From positions 1 to 54,146 of the forward strand of contig VBPC01000057.1 in the NCBI GenBank assembly GCA_005887895.1: DNA of 54,146 nucleotides. The letters are read 5' to 3'. This document shows positions 17,949 to 26,276 of this stretch, piece by piece. Position numbers and translations under genes: made by a program. The DNA comes from Candidatus Rokuibacteriota bacterium (lineage in GTDB: Bacteria; Methylomirabilota; Methylomirabilia; Rokubacteriales; CSP1-6). Numbering within the stretch: the stretch's first letter is position 1; every line of letters begins with the position of its first letter. Below the pieces are notes generated by a model that saw only the letters and a list, made by a program, of their open reading frames with translations, ran no database searches and was not told where the DNA came from.

Positions 17949-18938
17949 ATGACGAAGCGTGAGCGCGTGCTGAATGCGGTGGCCCGCCGTGCTGTCGATC
18001 GTCCGCCCGTCGCGTTCTGGCGCCATGTGCCCGACGTCGACCACACCGCCGAGGGTCTGGCCGAGGCCATGCTGGCGTTTCACCGGCGCTGGGACCTCGA
18101 TCTGATCAAGGTGATGTCGAGCGGTGTCTACTGCGTCGAGGACTGGGGCTGCACGGTCGCCTACGCGGGCTCGCCCAACGGCGCCAAGCAGTGCACGGAG
18201 CACGCGGTGAAGACCCGCGGCGACTGGGCACGCATCACCGCGCGCGACCCCGGTGCCGGCGCGCTCGGGCGTGAGCTGGACGCCGTGCGGCGCATCCGCA
18301 AGGGCCGCGGTGACGACGCCCCGATCCTGCACACGCTCTTCTCGCCGCTCACGATCGCCCGCAAGCTGGCCGGCGATCGCGTGCGCGACGACCTGCGCGC
18401 CGACGAGGCGGCCGTGCGGCCGGCGCTGGAGGCGATCACCGGAACGATGATCCGTTACGCGCGCGCGGCGCTCGAGGCGGGCGCCGACGGGTTGTTCTTC
18501 GCGACCCAGTGCGGGACGCCGGACTTCCTCACCGTCGAAGAGAACGCGCGCTGGGACGCGCCCTACGCGCGACGCGTGCTGGACGCGGTGCGCGAGACCT
18601 CGCTGGTGACGCTGCTGCACCTCCACGGCAAGGACATCTACTTCGACCAGCTCGGGGCGTTGCCGGCCAACGCCGTCAACTGGCACGACCGGCTGACGGC
18701 ACCCGCGCTCGGCGCCGCGCGGCGCCGGCGCCCGAGCGGCGCGCTGGTCGGCGGCCTCGCCGAGGGCACGACCCTCCGTCGCGGCCCGATCGAGGCGATC
18801 GCCGCCGAGGTGCGCGATGCCGTCCGCCAGACCGAGGGCGTCGGCCTGATCCTCGGCCCGGGTTGCGTGCTGCCGCTGGACGTGCCGGAGGCGCACCTGC
18901 AGGCCGTCATCGACGCGGTGCGCGCCACCCCGCGATGA
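17949..18938 (+). CDS. uroporphyrinogen decarboxylase (URO-D) family protein
   Basis: The 329-residue protein has the URO-D-like TIM-barrel pattern: MTKRERVLNAVARRAVDRPPVAFW at the start, HTLFSPLTIARKLAG, ALEAGADGLFFATQC, LHLHGKDI, and the C-terminal GLILGPGCVLPLDVPEAHLQAVIDAV. The last block is the form found in corrinoid-type methyltransferase relatives (MtaA/CmuA group) and uncharacterised members, not in HemE. It probably acts on a methyl-corrinoid or similar cofactor; the substrate is unknown. Its stop overlaps the next start (ATGA), so it is coupled to a solute-binding protein gene. Confidence 0.82.
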   Translation: MTKRERVLNAVARRAVDRPPVAFWRHVPDVDHTAEGLAEAMLAFHRRWDLDLIKVMSSGVYCVEDWGCTVAYAGSPNGAKQCTEHAVKTRGDWARITARDPGAGALGRELDAVRRIRKGRGDDAPILHTLFSPLTIARKLAGDRVRDDLRADEAAVRPALEAITGTMIRYARAALEAGADGLFFATQCGTPDFLTVEENARWDAPYARRVLDAVRETSLVTLLHLHGKDIYFDQLGALPANAVNWHDRLTAPALGAARRRRPSGALVGGLAEGTTLRRGPIEAIAAEVRDAVRQTEGVGLILGPGCVLPLDVPEAHLQAVIDAVRATPR

Positions 18939-20449
18939 AGCGCGGCGCCGTCACTGGCATCTTCCCGGTCCTCCTGGTCGCGCTCGGTCTCCTGGTCGCG
19001 CTGCTGGCGCCGCCGGCGGGGCGGCTCCGGGCCGCCGAGCCGCGCGGTGAGTTGCGGGTGGCGATCCCGTGGACGCCCGAGAACCTCGATCCGACGATGA
19101 ACCTCGCATCGATCCGGGCCGCCGTCGGCCAGAGCCTGTTCGACTCGCTGGTCGGACGCGATCGCGACAGCAAGATCGTGCCCGAGCTGGCCGAGTCGTG
19201 GCGGCTCGTCAACGACACGACCTGGCAGTTCAAGCTGCGCCGCGGCGTCGTCTTCCACGACGGCGAGCCGTTCAACGCCGAGGCGGTGCGCTTCACCGTC
19301 GAGCGCGTGCTCGACCCGGGCCAGAAATCGCCGAACCGCGCCAACATCGCCGAGATCGCGCGGGTCGAGATCGTCGATGACGCCAGGGTCAACCTCGTCA
19401 CCGCCCGGCCATACGCGGCGTTGCTCAACCGGCTGATCGACTTTCCGATCCTGCCGCCGAGGTACACCGCCGAGAAGGGCAACCAGGCGTTCGCGCTGCG
19501 GCCGGTGGGCACCGGACCGTTCCGGTTCGTCTCGCTGGTCAAGGACGAGCAGCTCGTCGTCGAGGCGTTCGACCGTCACTGGCGCGGCGCGCCGGCGATC
19601 CAGCGCATCGTCTTCAAGCCGATCCCGGAGCCGTTCACGCGCGCGGCCGCGCTGCGCAACGGCGAGGTGGATCTGATCACCACGGTGCCGCCCACGCTGG
19701 CCCGCGAGCTCGAGCGCGCGCCCGGCGTCAAGGTGCAGCGGGTGCCGAGCACGTGGTTGATCTACCTCGGGCTCAATGCGTTGAAGAAACCCCTGTCCGA
19801 CGTGCGCGTGCGGCAGGCGCTCAACTACGCGAGCGACGTCGACATGATCGTGCGCACGGTGCTCGAGGGCAACGGCCGGCGCCTGGAGGGCCCGTTCACG
19901 CCGGCCATGTTCGGCTACGACGGAAGCGTGAAGGGCTATCGCCGCGATCCCGCCCGGGCGCGGGCGCTCCTCGCCGACGCCGGCTATCCCGACGGCCTCG
20001 AGATCACGCTCGACGCGCCGGCCGGGCGCTATCAGGGCGACAAGGAGATCGCCGAGGCGCTCGGGGGGCAATGGCAGAAGGCCGGCTTCCAGCCGAAAGT
20101 GCGCACCGCCGAGTGGGGCGCCTACTTCAAGCGCTACCTCGGGAAAGAATTCCCGGACGCCTACCTGCTCGGCCTGGGCGGACCGATGCAGGACGGCGAC
20201 GAGCTCTACAACCTGGTGTCGTCCAAGGGACGCGGGCTCTACTACAAGAACGACAGGATCGACGCGCTCTTCGATCTGGGCCGCAGCACGCTCGATCCCG
20301 CCGCGCGGCGCCGCGTCTATGCCGACCTGCAGCGAGCGATGGTCGAGGACGCGGCGTGGGTGTTCCTGCTGCAACAGGTCGACATTTACGCCACGCGCGA
20401 CCGTCTCACCTGGACGCCGCGCCCCGACCAGTGGCTGCAGTTGCGATGA
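18935..20449 (+). CDS. ABC transporter solute-binding protein, family 5
   Basis: The 504-residue protein has a signal peptide (hydrophobic residues about 8-33, cleavage near RAAE) and the family pattern: TPENLDPTMNLASIR, LRRGVVFHDGEPFNAEAVRFTVERVLDP, VGTGPFRFVSLVKDEQ, and VRQALNYASDVDMIV. It is translationally coupled to the URO-D-family gene and is not followed by permease genes, so it must share permeases with another system. The coupling suggests that the imported compound is a substrate or cofactor precursor for the URO-D-like enzyme; this is inference. Confidence 0.9.
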   Translation: MKRGAVTGIFPVLLVALGLLVALLAPPAGRLRAAEPRGELRVAIPWTPENLDPTMNLASIRAAVGQSLFDSLVGRDRDSKIVPELAESWRLVNDTTWQFKLRRGVVFHDGEPFNAEAVRFTVERVLDPGQKSPNRANIAEIARVEIVDDARVNLVTARPYAALLNRLIDFPILPPRYTAEKGNQAFALRPVGTGPFRFVSLVKDEQLVVEAFDRHWRGAPAIQRIVFKPIPEPFTRAAALRNGEVDLITTVPPTLARELERAPGVKVQRVPSTWLIYLGLNALKKPLSDVRVRQALNYASDVDMIVRTVLEGNGRRLEGPFTPAMFGYDGSVKGYRRDPARARALLADAGYPDGLEITLDAPAGRYQGDKEIAEALGGQWQKAGFQPKVRTAEWGAYFKRYLGKEFPDAYLLGLGGPMQDGDELYNLVSSKGRGLYYKNDRIDALFDLGRSTLDPAARRRVYADLQRAMVEDAAWVFLLQQVDIYATRDRLTWTPRPDQWLQLR

Positions 20450-20457
20450 ATGCGTCG

Positions 20458-20530
20458 TCGAGGGCCGCCCCGGCTCCGCCGGGGCGGCCCGAGCGTCGGG
20501 GGTTTGGGGGCCATATCGGGGCCCCCATCT
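20458..20530 (+). repeat. two-hairpin intergenic repeat, copy B
   Basis: Second copy. Stem 1 is a perfect 12-bp hairpin around CTCCG (arms GGGCCGCCCCGG / CCGGGGCGGCCC). Stem 2 is TGGGGGCC-ATATCGG-GGCCCCCA. It lies between the convergent solute-binding protein and N-carbamoylase genes, so this copy cannot serve as a leader and may act as terminator or RNA end. Confidence 0.65.
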
Positions 20531-20533
20531 ATG

Positions 20534-21466
20534 TCAGGCGGGTGGAATTGCGCCGGTGCGCTCGGTGATGAGGCGGTAGTGCTCGGGGCGGCGATGACGG
20601 GCGAAGTCGAAGACGGTCGTCTTGTACGAGCGGCAGAGATCCAGATCGCAGCGGGCGACGATCAGCTCGTCGCCGAGCGTCGCCGCCATCGCGACGGTCT
20701 CGCCGGATGGCGCGATGATCTGGCTCTGGCCGATCTGGTCCACGCCCTCCTCGCGGCCGCACTTGGCCACGCCGACCACCCAGGTGCCGTTCTGGTAGGC
20801 GCCGGCCTGCATCACGAGCCGGTTGTGGAAGTTCGCGAGCAGGTCGTGCTCGGGCGCCGGCGGGTTGTGCGCCGGCGTGTTGTAGCCGAGGAGCACGAGC
20901 TCGACGCCCTGCAGACCCATCACTCGATAGGTCTCGGGCCAGCGCCGGTCGTTGCAGATGCACATCCCGACCAGCCCGCCGAGCAGCCGCCAGACGCCGA
21001 ATCCGAGGTTGCCGACGTCGAAGTAGCGCTTCTCGAGATGCTGGAACGGTCGGGCCGGCTCGTGCTCGGCGTGGCCGGGCAGATGGATCTTGCGATACTT
21101 TCCGACGATGCGGCCGACGGCGTCCACGAGGATCGCGGTGTTGTAACGGCGGGTGGCGCCGGCCTCCTCGGTGATCTCCGCGTAGCCCAGGCAGAACGCG
21201 AGGCCCAGGCGGCGCGCCTCTTCGAACAAGGGCTTGGTCTCCGGCCCCGGCATCTCGGACTCGAAGAACGCATCGATCGCGCGCGGCTCACGCATGTACC
21301 AGCGCGGAAAGAACGTCGTCAGGGCCAGCTCGGGGAAGACGACGAGGTCGCAGTCGCGGGCGCGGGCCTCGCGCAGCAGCACGATCAGGCGCATGATCAC
21401 CGCGCTGCGGCTGTCGTCCCGGGCGATCGGACCCAGCTGGGCGGCGCCGACGGTGATGGGTCTCAC
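20534..21466 (-). CDS. N-carbamoyl-D-amino acid hydrolase-like nitrilase-superfamily amidase
   Basis: The 310-residue protein shows the nitrilase catalytic triad at E46 (FPELALTTFFPR), K126 (YRKIHLPG) and C171 (MCICNDRRWPE). The spacing, the length and the RYFDVGNLGFGVW block match D-carbamoylases, whose catalytic residues are, as I recall, also Glu46, Lys126 and Cys171. It would hydrolyse N-carbamoyl amino acids to amino acid, CO2 and ammonia in the cytoplasm. The GTG start at 21466 overlaps the stop of the upstream solute-binding protein gene, so it is coupled to a transporter component. Confidence 0.88.
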   Translation of the reverse strand: MRPITVGAAQLGPIARDDSRSAVIMRLIVLLREARARDCDLVVFPELALTTFFPRWYMREPRAIDAFFESEMPGPETKPLFEEARRLGLAFCLGYAEITEEAGATRRYNTAILVDAVGRIVGKYRKIHLPGHAEHEPARPFQHLEKRYFDVGNLGFGVWRLLGGLVGMCICNDRRWPETYRVMGLQGVELVLLGYNTPAHNPPAPEHDLLANFHNRLVMQAGAYQNGTWVVGVAKCGREEGVDQIGQSQIIAPSGETVAMAATLGDELIVARCDLDLCRSYKTTVFDFARHRRPEHYRLITERTGAIPPA

Positions 21467-23043
21467 ACCGTGATATTCCAGAGCAGGGTGGCGCCGAATT
21501 GCAGGACGCCCTTCACGTTCTTGCGGAAGGCGCCCGGCACGACGAACTGCCCCCACGGCACGTACGGCACCTCGTCGTAGGCCAGGACCTGCACCCTCTC
21601 GGCGATGGCCTTGCGCTTGCCCGCGTCCGGCTCCCGCGCGAACTCGGCACGTAGCTTCTCCATCGCCTCGCTGGTCGGCCACCCGAACCACGCCTTCTCG
21701 CCGCCGCCGCCGAGGACCGAGGAGACGGCCGGGGTCATCGTGTCGAACGACGTCGACCACGTGTGGAAGACGTTCCAACCCCCCTGGGCCGGCGGCTCCT
21801 TCTTCGCGCGGCGCGCGACCATCGTCGCCCAGTCCATCGCTTGCAAGTCGACGGCGGCGCCGAGCGACTTGAGCATCTCGAGCGTCACCAGCGCGGAGGC
21901 GTGAGCGAACGGGGTATCGGTCGGGTCGAGCAGGACGATCGGCCGCCCGTCGTACCCCGACTCCTTGAGCAGCTGCCGCGCCCGCTCGAGGTCGGGCTTG
22001 GGGGCGCCGGCCGCGGTCTCGTAGGGCAGACCGCCGCACATGAAGACGGACGGGCAGGTCTTGTAGTACTTCTCGTTGCCGATGACCGCCTGCAGATAAT
22101 TCTTCTGATCGACTGCCAGCAGCAGCGCCTGGCGGGCCTTCTTGTTGTTGAAGGGGGGGTGCAGGTGGTTTGGGCGCAGGATGCCCTGGTTGCCCTTGGG
22201 GTCGGGGACGAAGACCGTGACGTTGGCGTTCTTCTCCAGCCGCGGCGCGAAGTCGAGCGGCACGTTCTCCCAGTAGTCCACCTCGCCGGCCTCGAGCGCG
22301 GCGCCGGCGGTGGCGGGGTCGGGAATGTAGCGCCACTCCACGCGATCGACGAGCGCCAGCTTGCCGCCAGCGGCGCCGCTCGGCTTGTCCTTGCGGGGGA
22401 GGTAGTCCGGGTTGCGGAGGTACACGACGCGGTTACCGGGCTGCCACTCGTCCTTGGAGAACCGGAACGGCCCCGAGCCGACGACGTCCTTGATCTGGTC
22501 GTTGGGATCGGTCGCGGCCACCCGAGCGGGCATGATGAACGCCGGGCTCGCCGACGGCTTGCCGATGGCGTCGAGCACCAGGCCGAAGGGGGTCTCGAGC
22601 TCGATGACGAAGGTCTTCCGGTCCACCGGCGCCATCTTCGACAGCGACGCCATCAGGAGCCGCCCCAGGCCGTCCTTGGCGCCCCAGCGCTTGAGCGAGG
22701 CCACGCAGTCCTCGGCGGTCACCGGGGCGCCGTCGTGGAACTTGAGCCCGTCCCGCAGCGTGAACGAGTACTTCATCGAGTCCTTGCTGACGATGTGCTT
22801 GTCCACCATCTGCGGCTGTAGCTTCAGGTTCTCGTCGAGCGCGAAGAGCGTGTCGAAGATCATGTAGCCGTGGTTGCGCGTGATGTAGGCCGTCGTCCAG
22901 ATCGGGTCGAGGGTCTTCAGGTCCGCGTGCGGCACGAAGCGCAGCGTGCCGCCGCGCTTCTGCGCGTGCACGTAGGGCGCGGCGACGGTGGTGGCGGCGA
23001 GGGCGGCCGTTCCGGTCAGCAAAGTCCGGCGGCTGAGCGTCAT
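21463..23043 (-). CDS. ABC transporter solute-binding protein, family 5, Tat-exported
   Basis: The 526-residue protein has a Tat-type signal (LSRRTLLTG..., cleavage near VHAQ) and the same fold and many identical blocks as the protein at 6401: GGTLRFV-ADLK-LDP-WTTAYITRNH, NHLHPPFNNKKARQAL, KYYKTCPSVF, ESGYDGRP. It is therefore a close paralogue. A CAGGAGGA site precedes ATG 23043. It is followed by the overlapping N-carbamoylase gene, which suggests uptake of N-carbamoyl amino acids, hydantoins or similar compounds. No permease gene follows, so it may use those at 8009-9729. Confidence 0.92.
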   Translation of the reverse strand: MTLSRRTLLTGTAALAATTVAAPYVHAQKRGGTLRFVPHADLKTLDPIWTTAYITRNHGYMIFDTLFALDENLKLQPQMVDKHIVSKDSMKYSFTLRDGLKFHDGAPVTAEDCVASLKRWGAKDGLGRLLMASLSKMAPVDRKTFVIELETPFGLVLDAIGKPSASPAFIMPARVAATDPNDQIKDVVGSGPFRFSKDEWQPGNRVVYLRNPDYLPRKDKPSGAAGGKLALVDRVEWRYIPDPATAGAALEAGEVDYWENVPLDFAPRLEKNANVTVFVPDPKGNQGILRPNHLHPPFNNKKARQALLLAVDQKNYLQAVIGNEKYYKTCPSVFMCGGLPYETAAGAPKPDLERARQLLKESGYDGRPIVLLDPTDTPFAHASALVTLEMLKSLGAAVDLQAMDWATMVARRAKKEPPAQGGWNVFHTWSTSFDTMTPAVSSVLGGGGEKAWFGWPTSEAMEKLRAEFAREPDAGKRKAIAERVQVLAYDEVPYVPWGQFVVPGAFRKNVKGVLQFGATLLWNITV

Positions 23044-23174
23044 CGTGTCCTCCTGTGGGCGCGACGGGCGCGGGCGGGGCGATGGTGGCACGAGGGCGCG
23101 CGTCGTGCAAGCGGGGGCGATCGATCGCTGCCTGGCACCGTGCTTGCTCGCCTTCTGTCGCAGGAGGGTGTCGT

Positions 23175-23942
23175 ATGCAAACCGTTGCCGGGACCTTCGC
23201 CACACGCGCCGACGCCGAGCGGGCCGCCGCCCACCTCGACACGCTGGGGATCCCCCGGGACCGCATCACCCTGCTCTCGCCTGGCACCGATACGCGCCGC
23301 GTGCCGACCGACGAAGGCGAGCGCCCCGGCACCGGCGCCGCGATCGGCGGCGTCGTGGGCGCCGCCACCGGCGCGGCCGTCGGCTTTCCGCTGGGCGCGG
23401 CGATCACGATGATGATTCCCGGGATCGGACCGATCATCGCCTCCGGGATCATCGGCGCGTTGCTGTTCGGCGCCGGCGGCGCGGCGATCGGCGCCACCCT
23501 GGAGGAATCGCTGGTGGCGGGCCTGCCCCGTGACGAGCTGTTTCTCTACGAGGACGCGCTCCGCCGCGGCCGCTCCGTCGTCATCGCGCTCGTCGAGGAC
23601 GACCACCGCGCGCGGGCCGCGCGCAACGCGCTCGAGACGGCCGGAGCCGAGACGATCGACGCCGCCCGCGAGCGCTGGTGGCTCGGTCTCCGCAGCGCCG
23701 AGCAGGAGCGCTACGAGGATGGCGCCGCGGCGTTCAACGGCGACGAGATCCTGTTCCGCCGCGGCTTCGAGGCCGCGCTGAGCCCCGCGTTCCGCGCCAA
23801 GCGCTGGGACGAGGCGCTGCCGGAGCTGCGCGCCCGCCATCCGGACGAGGTCGATGCCCCCGCCTTCCGCCACGGCTGGGAGCGGGGCCAGGACTACCAG
23901 CGCGAGCTGGGCTTCGGCACCGGCCTACGAAAGATCGCCTGA
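23175..23942 (+). CDS. glycine-zipper membrane-associated protein with DUF1269/GsiB-like N-terminus
   Basis: The 255-residue protein starts with a ferredoxin-like stretch (TVAGTFATRADAERAAAHLDTLGIPRDRITLLSPG), typical of general stress proteins that bind or sense at membranes. A glycine-zipper hairpin of two helices follows (GTGAAIGGVVGAATGAAVGFPLGAAI, then IIASGIIGALLFGAGGAAIG). A second ferredoxin-like repeat (GRSVVIALVEDDHRARAARNALETAGAE) and a C-terminal charged tail with several Tyr/Trp residues complete it. It is probably a stress-related envelope protein. A CAGGAGG site precedes the ATG. Exact function unknown. Confidence 0.65.
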   Translation: MQTVAGTFATRADAERAAAHLDTLGIPRDRITLLSPGTDTRRVPTDEGERPGTGAAIGGVVGAATGAAVGFPLGAAITMMIPGIGPIIASGIIGALLFGAGGAAIGATLEESLVAGLPRDELFLYEDALRRGRSVVIALVEDDHRARAARNALETAGAETIDAARERWWLGLRSAEQERYEDGAAAFNGDEILFRRGFEAALSPAFRAKRWDEALPELRARHPDEVDAPAFRHGWERGQDYQRELGFGTGLRKIA

Positions 23943-23948
23943 CGGCGA

Positions 23949-24056
23949 GGTCGCCGAGACAGGGCCATCTACGTCGTTTCCCCCCGGGATTGCGCGGGCA
24001 AAGCCCGCGCTCGAAGCGGCCGACCGACCGCTAGTCGCTGACCTGTCTCGGCGACC
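23949..24056. repeat. nested inverted repeat (15-bp outer arms, two inner hairpins)
   Basis: GGTCGCCGAGACAGG at 23949-23963 pairs perfectly with CCTGTCTCGGCGACC at 24042-24056. Inside lie a perfect 8-bp hairpin (GCGCGGGC-AAA-GCCCGCGC, 23992-24010) and a short AGCGG/CCGCT hairpin. The element fills the gap between two convergent genes. It could be a shared terminator, a structured RNA or a small MITE; no target-site duplication is obvious. Confidence 0.6.
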
Positions 24057-24075
24057 GGCTGTCGCGTCTTCCCTG

Positions 24076-26253
24076 TCAGCGGCGCGCCTCCAGCGCCCGG
24101 CGAACCGCCTCGCTCGTAATCGGGAGCTCGGTGAAGCGGTGATTCGTGGCCGCAGCGACGGCGTTGGCGATGGCGGCGCCGGCGGCGACGACGGGGGGCT
24201 CGCCGACGCCCTTGGCGCCGAAGGGACCGGCCTCGGACGGCAGCTCGAGGATGACGGGCTGGATCATCGGGACCTGAAGGGGATGAGGGAGGGCGTAGTC
24301 CATCAGGGTGCCGGAGCGGAGCTGGCCGTGCTCGTCGTAGTCCATCCGCTCGAGCAGCGCCCAGCCGACGCCCTGCGCGACGCCGCCCTGCATCTGGCCC
24401 TCGACGGCGGCGGGGTTGAGCGCGCGGCCCACGTCCTGGATCACGACGTGATGGACGACCCGGACGGCCCCGGTGTCGGCCTCGATCTCGACCTCGCTGA
24501 GGTGGCCGGCGAAGGCGGGCGCCCGCTGGGTCGTGGCGCTGGCGCCGCGGCCGAAGATCGGCTCGTACTTGCCGCCGAACTCCATCGAGGCCTGGGCGAG
24601 CTTGGCGACGGCGATGGCGCGATCGGGCACGCCGCGCACGCGCACGTGACCGTCGACGAGCTCGAGGTCCTCGGCGGCGGCCTCGAGCTGGTCGGCGGCG
24701 ATGGCCAGGAGCTGACGCCGCGCATCGCCGGCGGCGCGCTGCACCGCGGCGCCGACGGTGTAGGTGATCTTGCTGCCGCCGCTGGCGCCGGCGTACGGCG
24801 CCGTCTCCGTGTCGGCGTTGACGACCGCGACGCGCTCGATCGGCACGCCGAAGGCCTCGGCGGCGATCTGGGTCAGCGCCGTGTTCGTGCCGGACAGATC
24901 GACGGAGCCGACCACGACGCTGACGCTGCCATCGTGGTTGATGCGGCACACGGCGCTGGCCGGCTCGATGCCGCCCAGCCAGCCGCCGACCGCGATGCCG
25001 ACGCCGCGGAGCACGCGACCGCCGTCGGGCGGCGCCGGCCGGCGCGCGTCGCGGCGGCGGCGCAGCTCCTCGAGGACCGCCCGCAGTCCCATCCGCGGCC
25101 ACGGGCGCCCATTCGGCATGGGATCGCCCTCCGCGACGGCGTTGCGCAGGCGCAGGTCGAGCGGGTCCATGCCGAGCCGGGCCGCCAGCGCGTCCATCTG
25201 CGACTCGATGGCGAACGTGGCCTGCACGGCGCCGGGGGCGCGATAAGCGCCTGATCCGGGCTTGTGCGTCACGACCTCGTACCCGCGGATGTCCAGGTGC
25301 GGGAACCGGTAGTACGCGCCGACCAGGAGGCAGGCGATGCTGGTCGGCGCGCCGGGGAACGCGCCGGCGTCGAAGATCACGCGGGCGCGGAGCGCCGTCA
25401 GCGTGCCATCGCGCCTGGCGCCGGTCGTCAGCTCCACGATGGCCGGCGGCGCCGGGGTCGTCGCCAGGAACTCCTCGCTTCGCGACATGACGATCGAGAC
25501 CGGACGGTGCACGGCCACGGTGAGGGCGGCCGCCAGCGGCTCCAGCAGGACGAACTTGCCGCCGAAGCCACCGCCGATCGGCATCGCCACGACGCGCACG
25601 CGGTGCTCGGGCACGAGGTAGCCCTGGTGGACCATCGACGTGTGGTAGCGCTGCTCGACGACGACGTCGGCCTCGCGCAGCCCGGCCTCGACGTCGCCGC
25701 GCGTGAACCGGAGCGTGCTGGCGACATTCGGACCGTGCGCCTCGGCGAGCGCGCCGGCGCCGGGATCGGCGCCGTGCATGGCCAGCTCTTCCTCGCTCTC
25801 CGCGCCCAGCCGCTCGCGCACGCGCGGGGACTCCGGCTTCATCGCCTCGAGGGGATCGGTCACGACCGTCAGCGGCTCGTACTCGACCTCGACCAGCGTC
25901 GCCGCGTCCTCGGCGATCGCCTCGGTCTCGGCGACGACGGCGACCACCGGGTGACCGTTGAAGACGACGCGGTCGAGCGCCAGCGGCGCTCGGTGGCGAT
26001 CGGCGGCGTCCGGCGCCGGCAGCGGCAGATCCTTGCCGGTGAAGACGCCGATCACGCCCGCCACGGCCCGAGCAGCGCTCGTCTCGATGCGCACGAGGCG
26101 CGCGTGGGCGTGGGGACTGACGACGAGCCGTGCGTGCACCATGCCCGGCAGCTGCACGTCGCCGGCGAAGCGGGTGACGCCGGTGACCTTGCCGGCGCCA
26201 TCGACGCGCGGCACGGAGCGACCGATGGCGGCGTGCTCGTTCACGGCTGACAT
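24076..26253 (-). CDS. molybdopterin-binding subunit of a xanthine dehydrogenase-family hydroxylase, with in-frame internal deletion
   Basis: The 725-residue protein has the large-subunit pattern: IGRSVPRVDGAGKVTG, GGGFGGK at the cofactor, GAYRAPGAVQATFAIESQMD, the DVGRALNPAAVEGQMQGG block, and FGAKGVGEPP with the catalytic Glu near the end. After HTSMVHQGYL the chain jumps straight to VPEHRVRVVAMPIGGGFGGK; relatives have roughly 35-40 more residues there. The gene is thus probably shortened near 25617 without frame loss. Subunits for the [2Fe-2S] and FAD parts are not next to it. GGAGG precedes the ATG. The substrate is unknown. Confidence 0.85.
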   Translation of the reverse strand: MSAVNEHAAIGRSVPRVDGAGKVTGVTRFAGDVQLPGMVHARLVVSPHAHARLVRIETSAARAVAGVIGVFTGKDLPLPAPDAADRHRAPLALDRVVFNGHPVVAVVAETEAIAEDAATLVEVEYEPLTVVTDPLEAMKPESPRVRERLGAESEEELAMHGADPGAGALAEAHGPNVASTLRFTRGDVEAGLREADVVVEQRYHTSMVHQGYLVPEHRVRVVAMPIGGGFGGKFVLLEPLAAALTVAVHRPVSIVMSRSEEFLATTPAPPAIVELTTGARRDGTLTALRARVIFDAGAFPGAPTSIACLLVGAYYRFPHLDIRGYEVVTHKPGSGAYRAPGAVQATFAIESQMDALAARLGMDPLDLRLRNAVAEGDPMPNGRPWPRMGLRAVLEELRRRRDARRPAPPDGGRVLRGVGIAVGGWLGGIEPASAVCRINHDGSVSVVVGSVDLSGTNTALTQIAAEAFGVPIERVAVVNADTETAPYAGASGGSKITYTVGAAVQRAAGDARRQLLAIAADQLEAAAEDLELVDGHVRVRGVPDRAIAVAKLAQASMEFGGKYEPIFGRGASATTQRAPAFAGHLSEVEIEADTGAVRVVHHVVIQDVGRALNPAAVEGQMQGGVAQGVGWALLERMDYDEHGQLRSGTLMDYALPHPLQVPMIQPVILELPSEAGPFGAKGVGEPPVVAAGAAIANAVAAATNHRFTELPITSEAVRRALEARR

Positions 26254-26276
26254 TCCTCGGAACCTCCGTCCAGTGT

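Noticed and set aside
20534..22336. One 600-residue minus-strand protein covering the N-carbamoylase
   Set aside because: Only the last 310 residues show the nitrilase fold; the rest is a shadow frame of the binding-protein gene. GTG 21466 is the sensible start.
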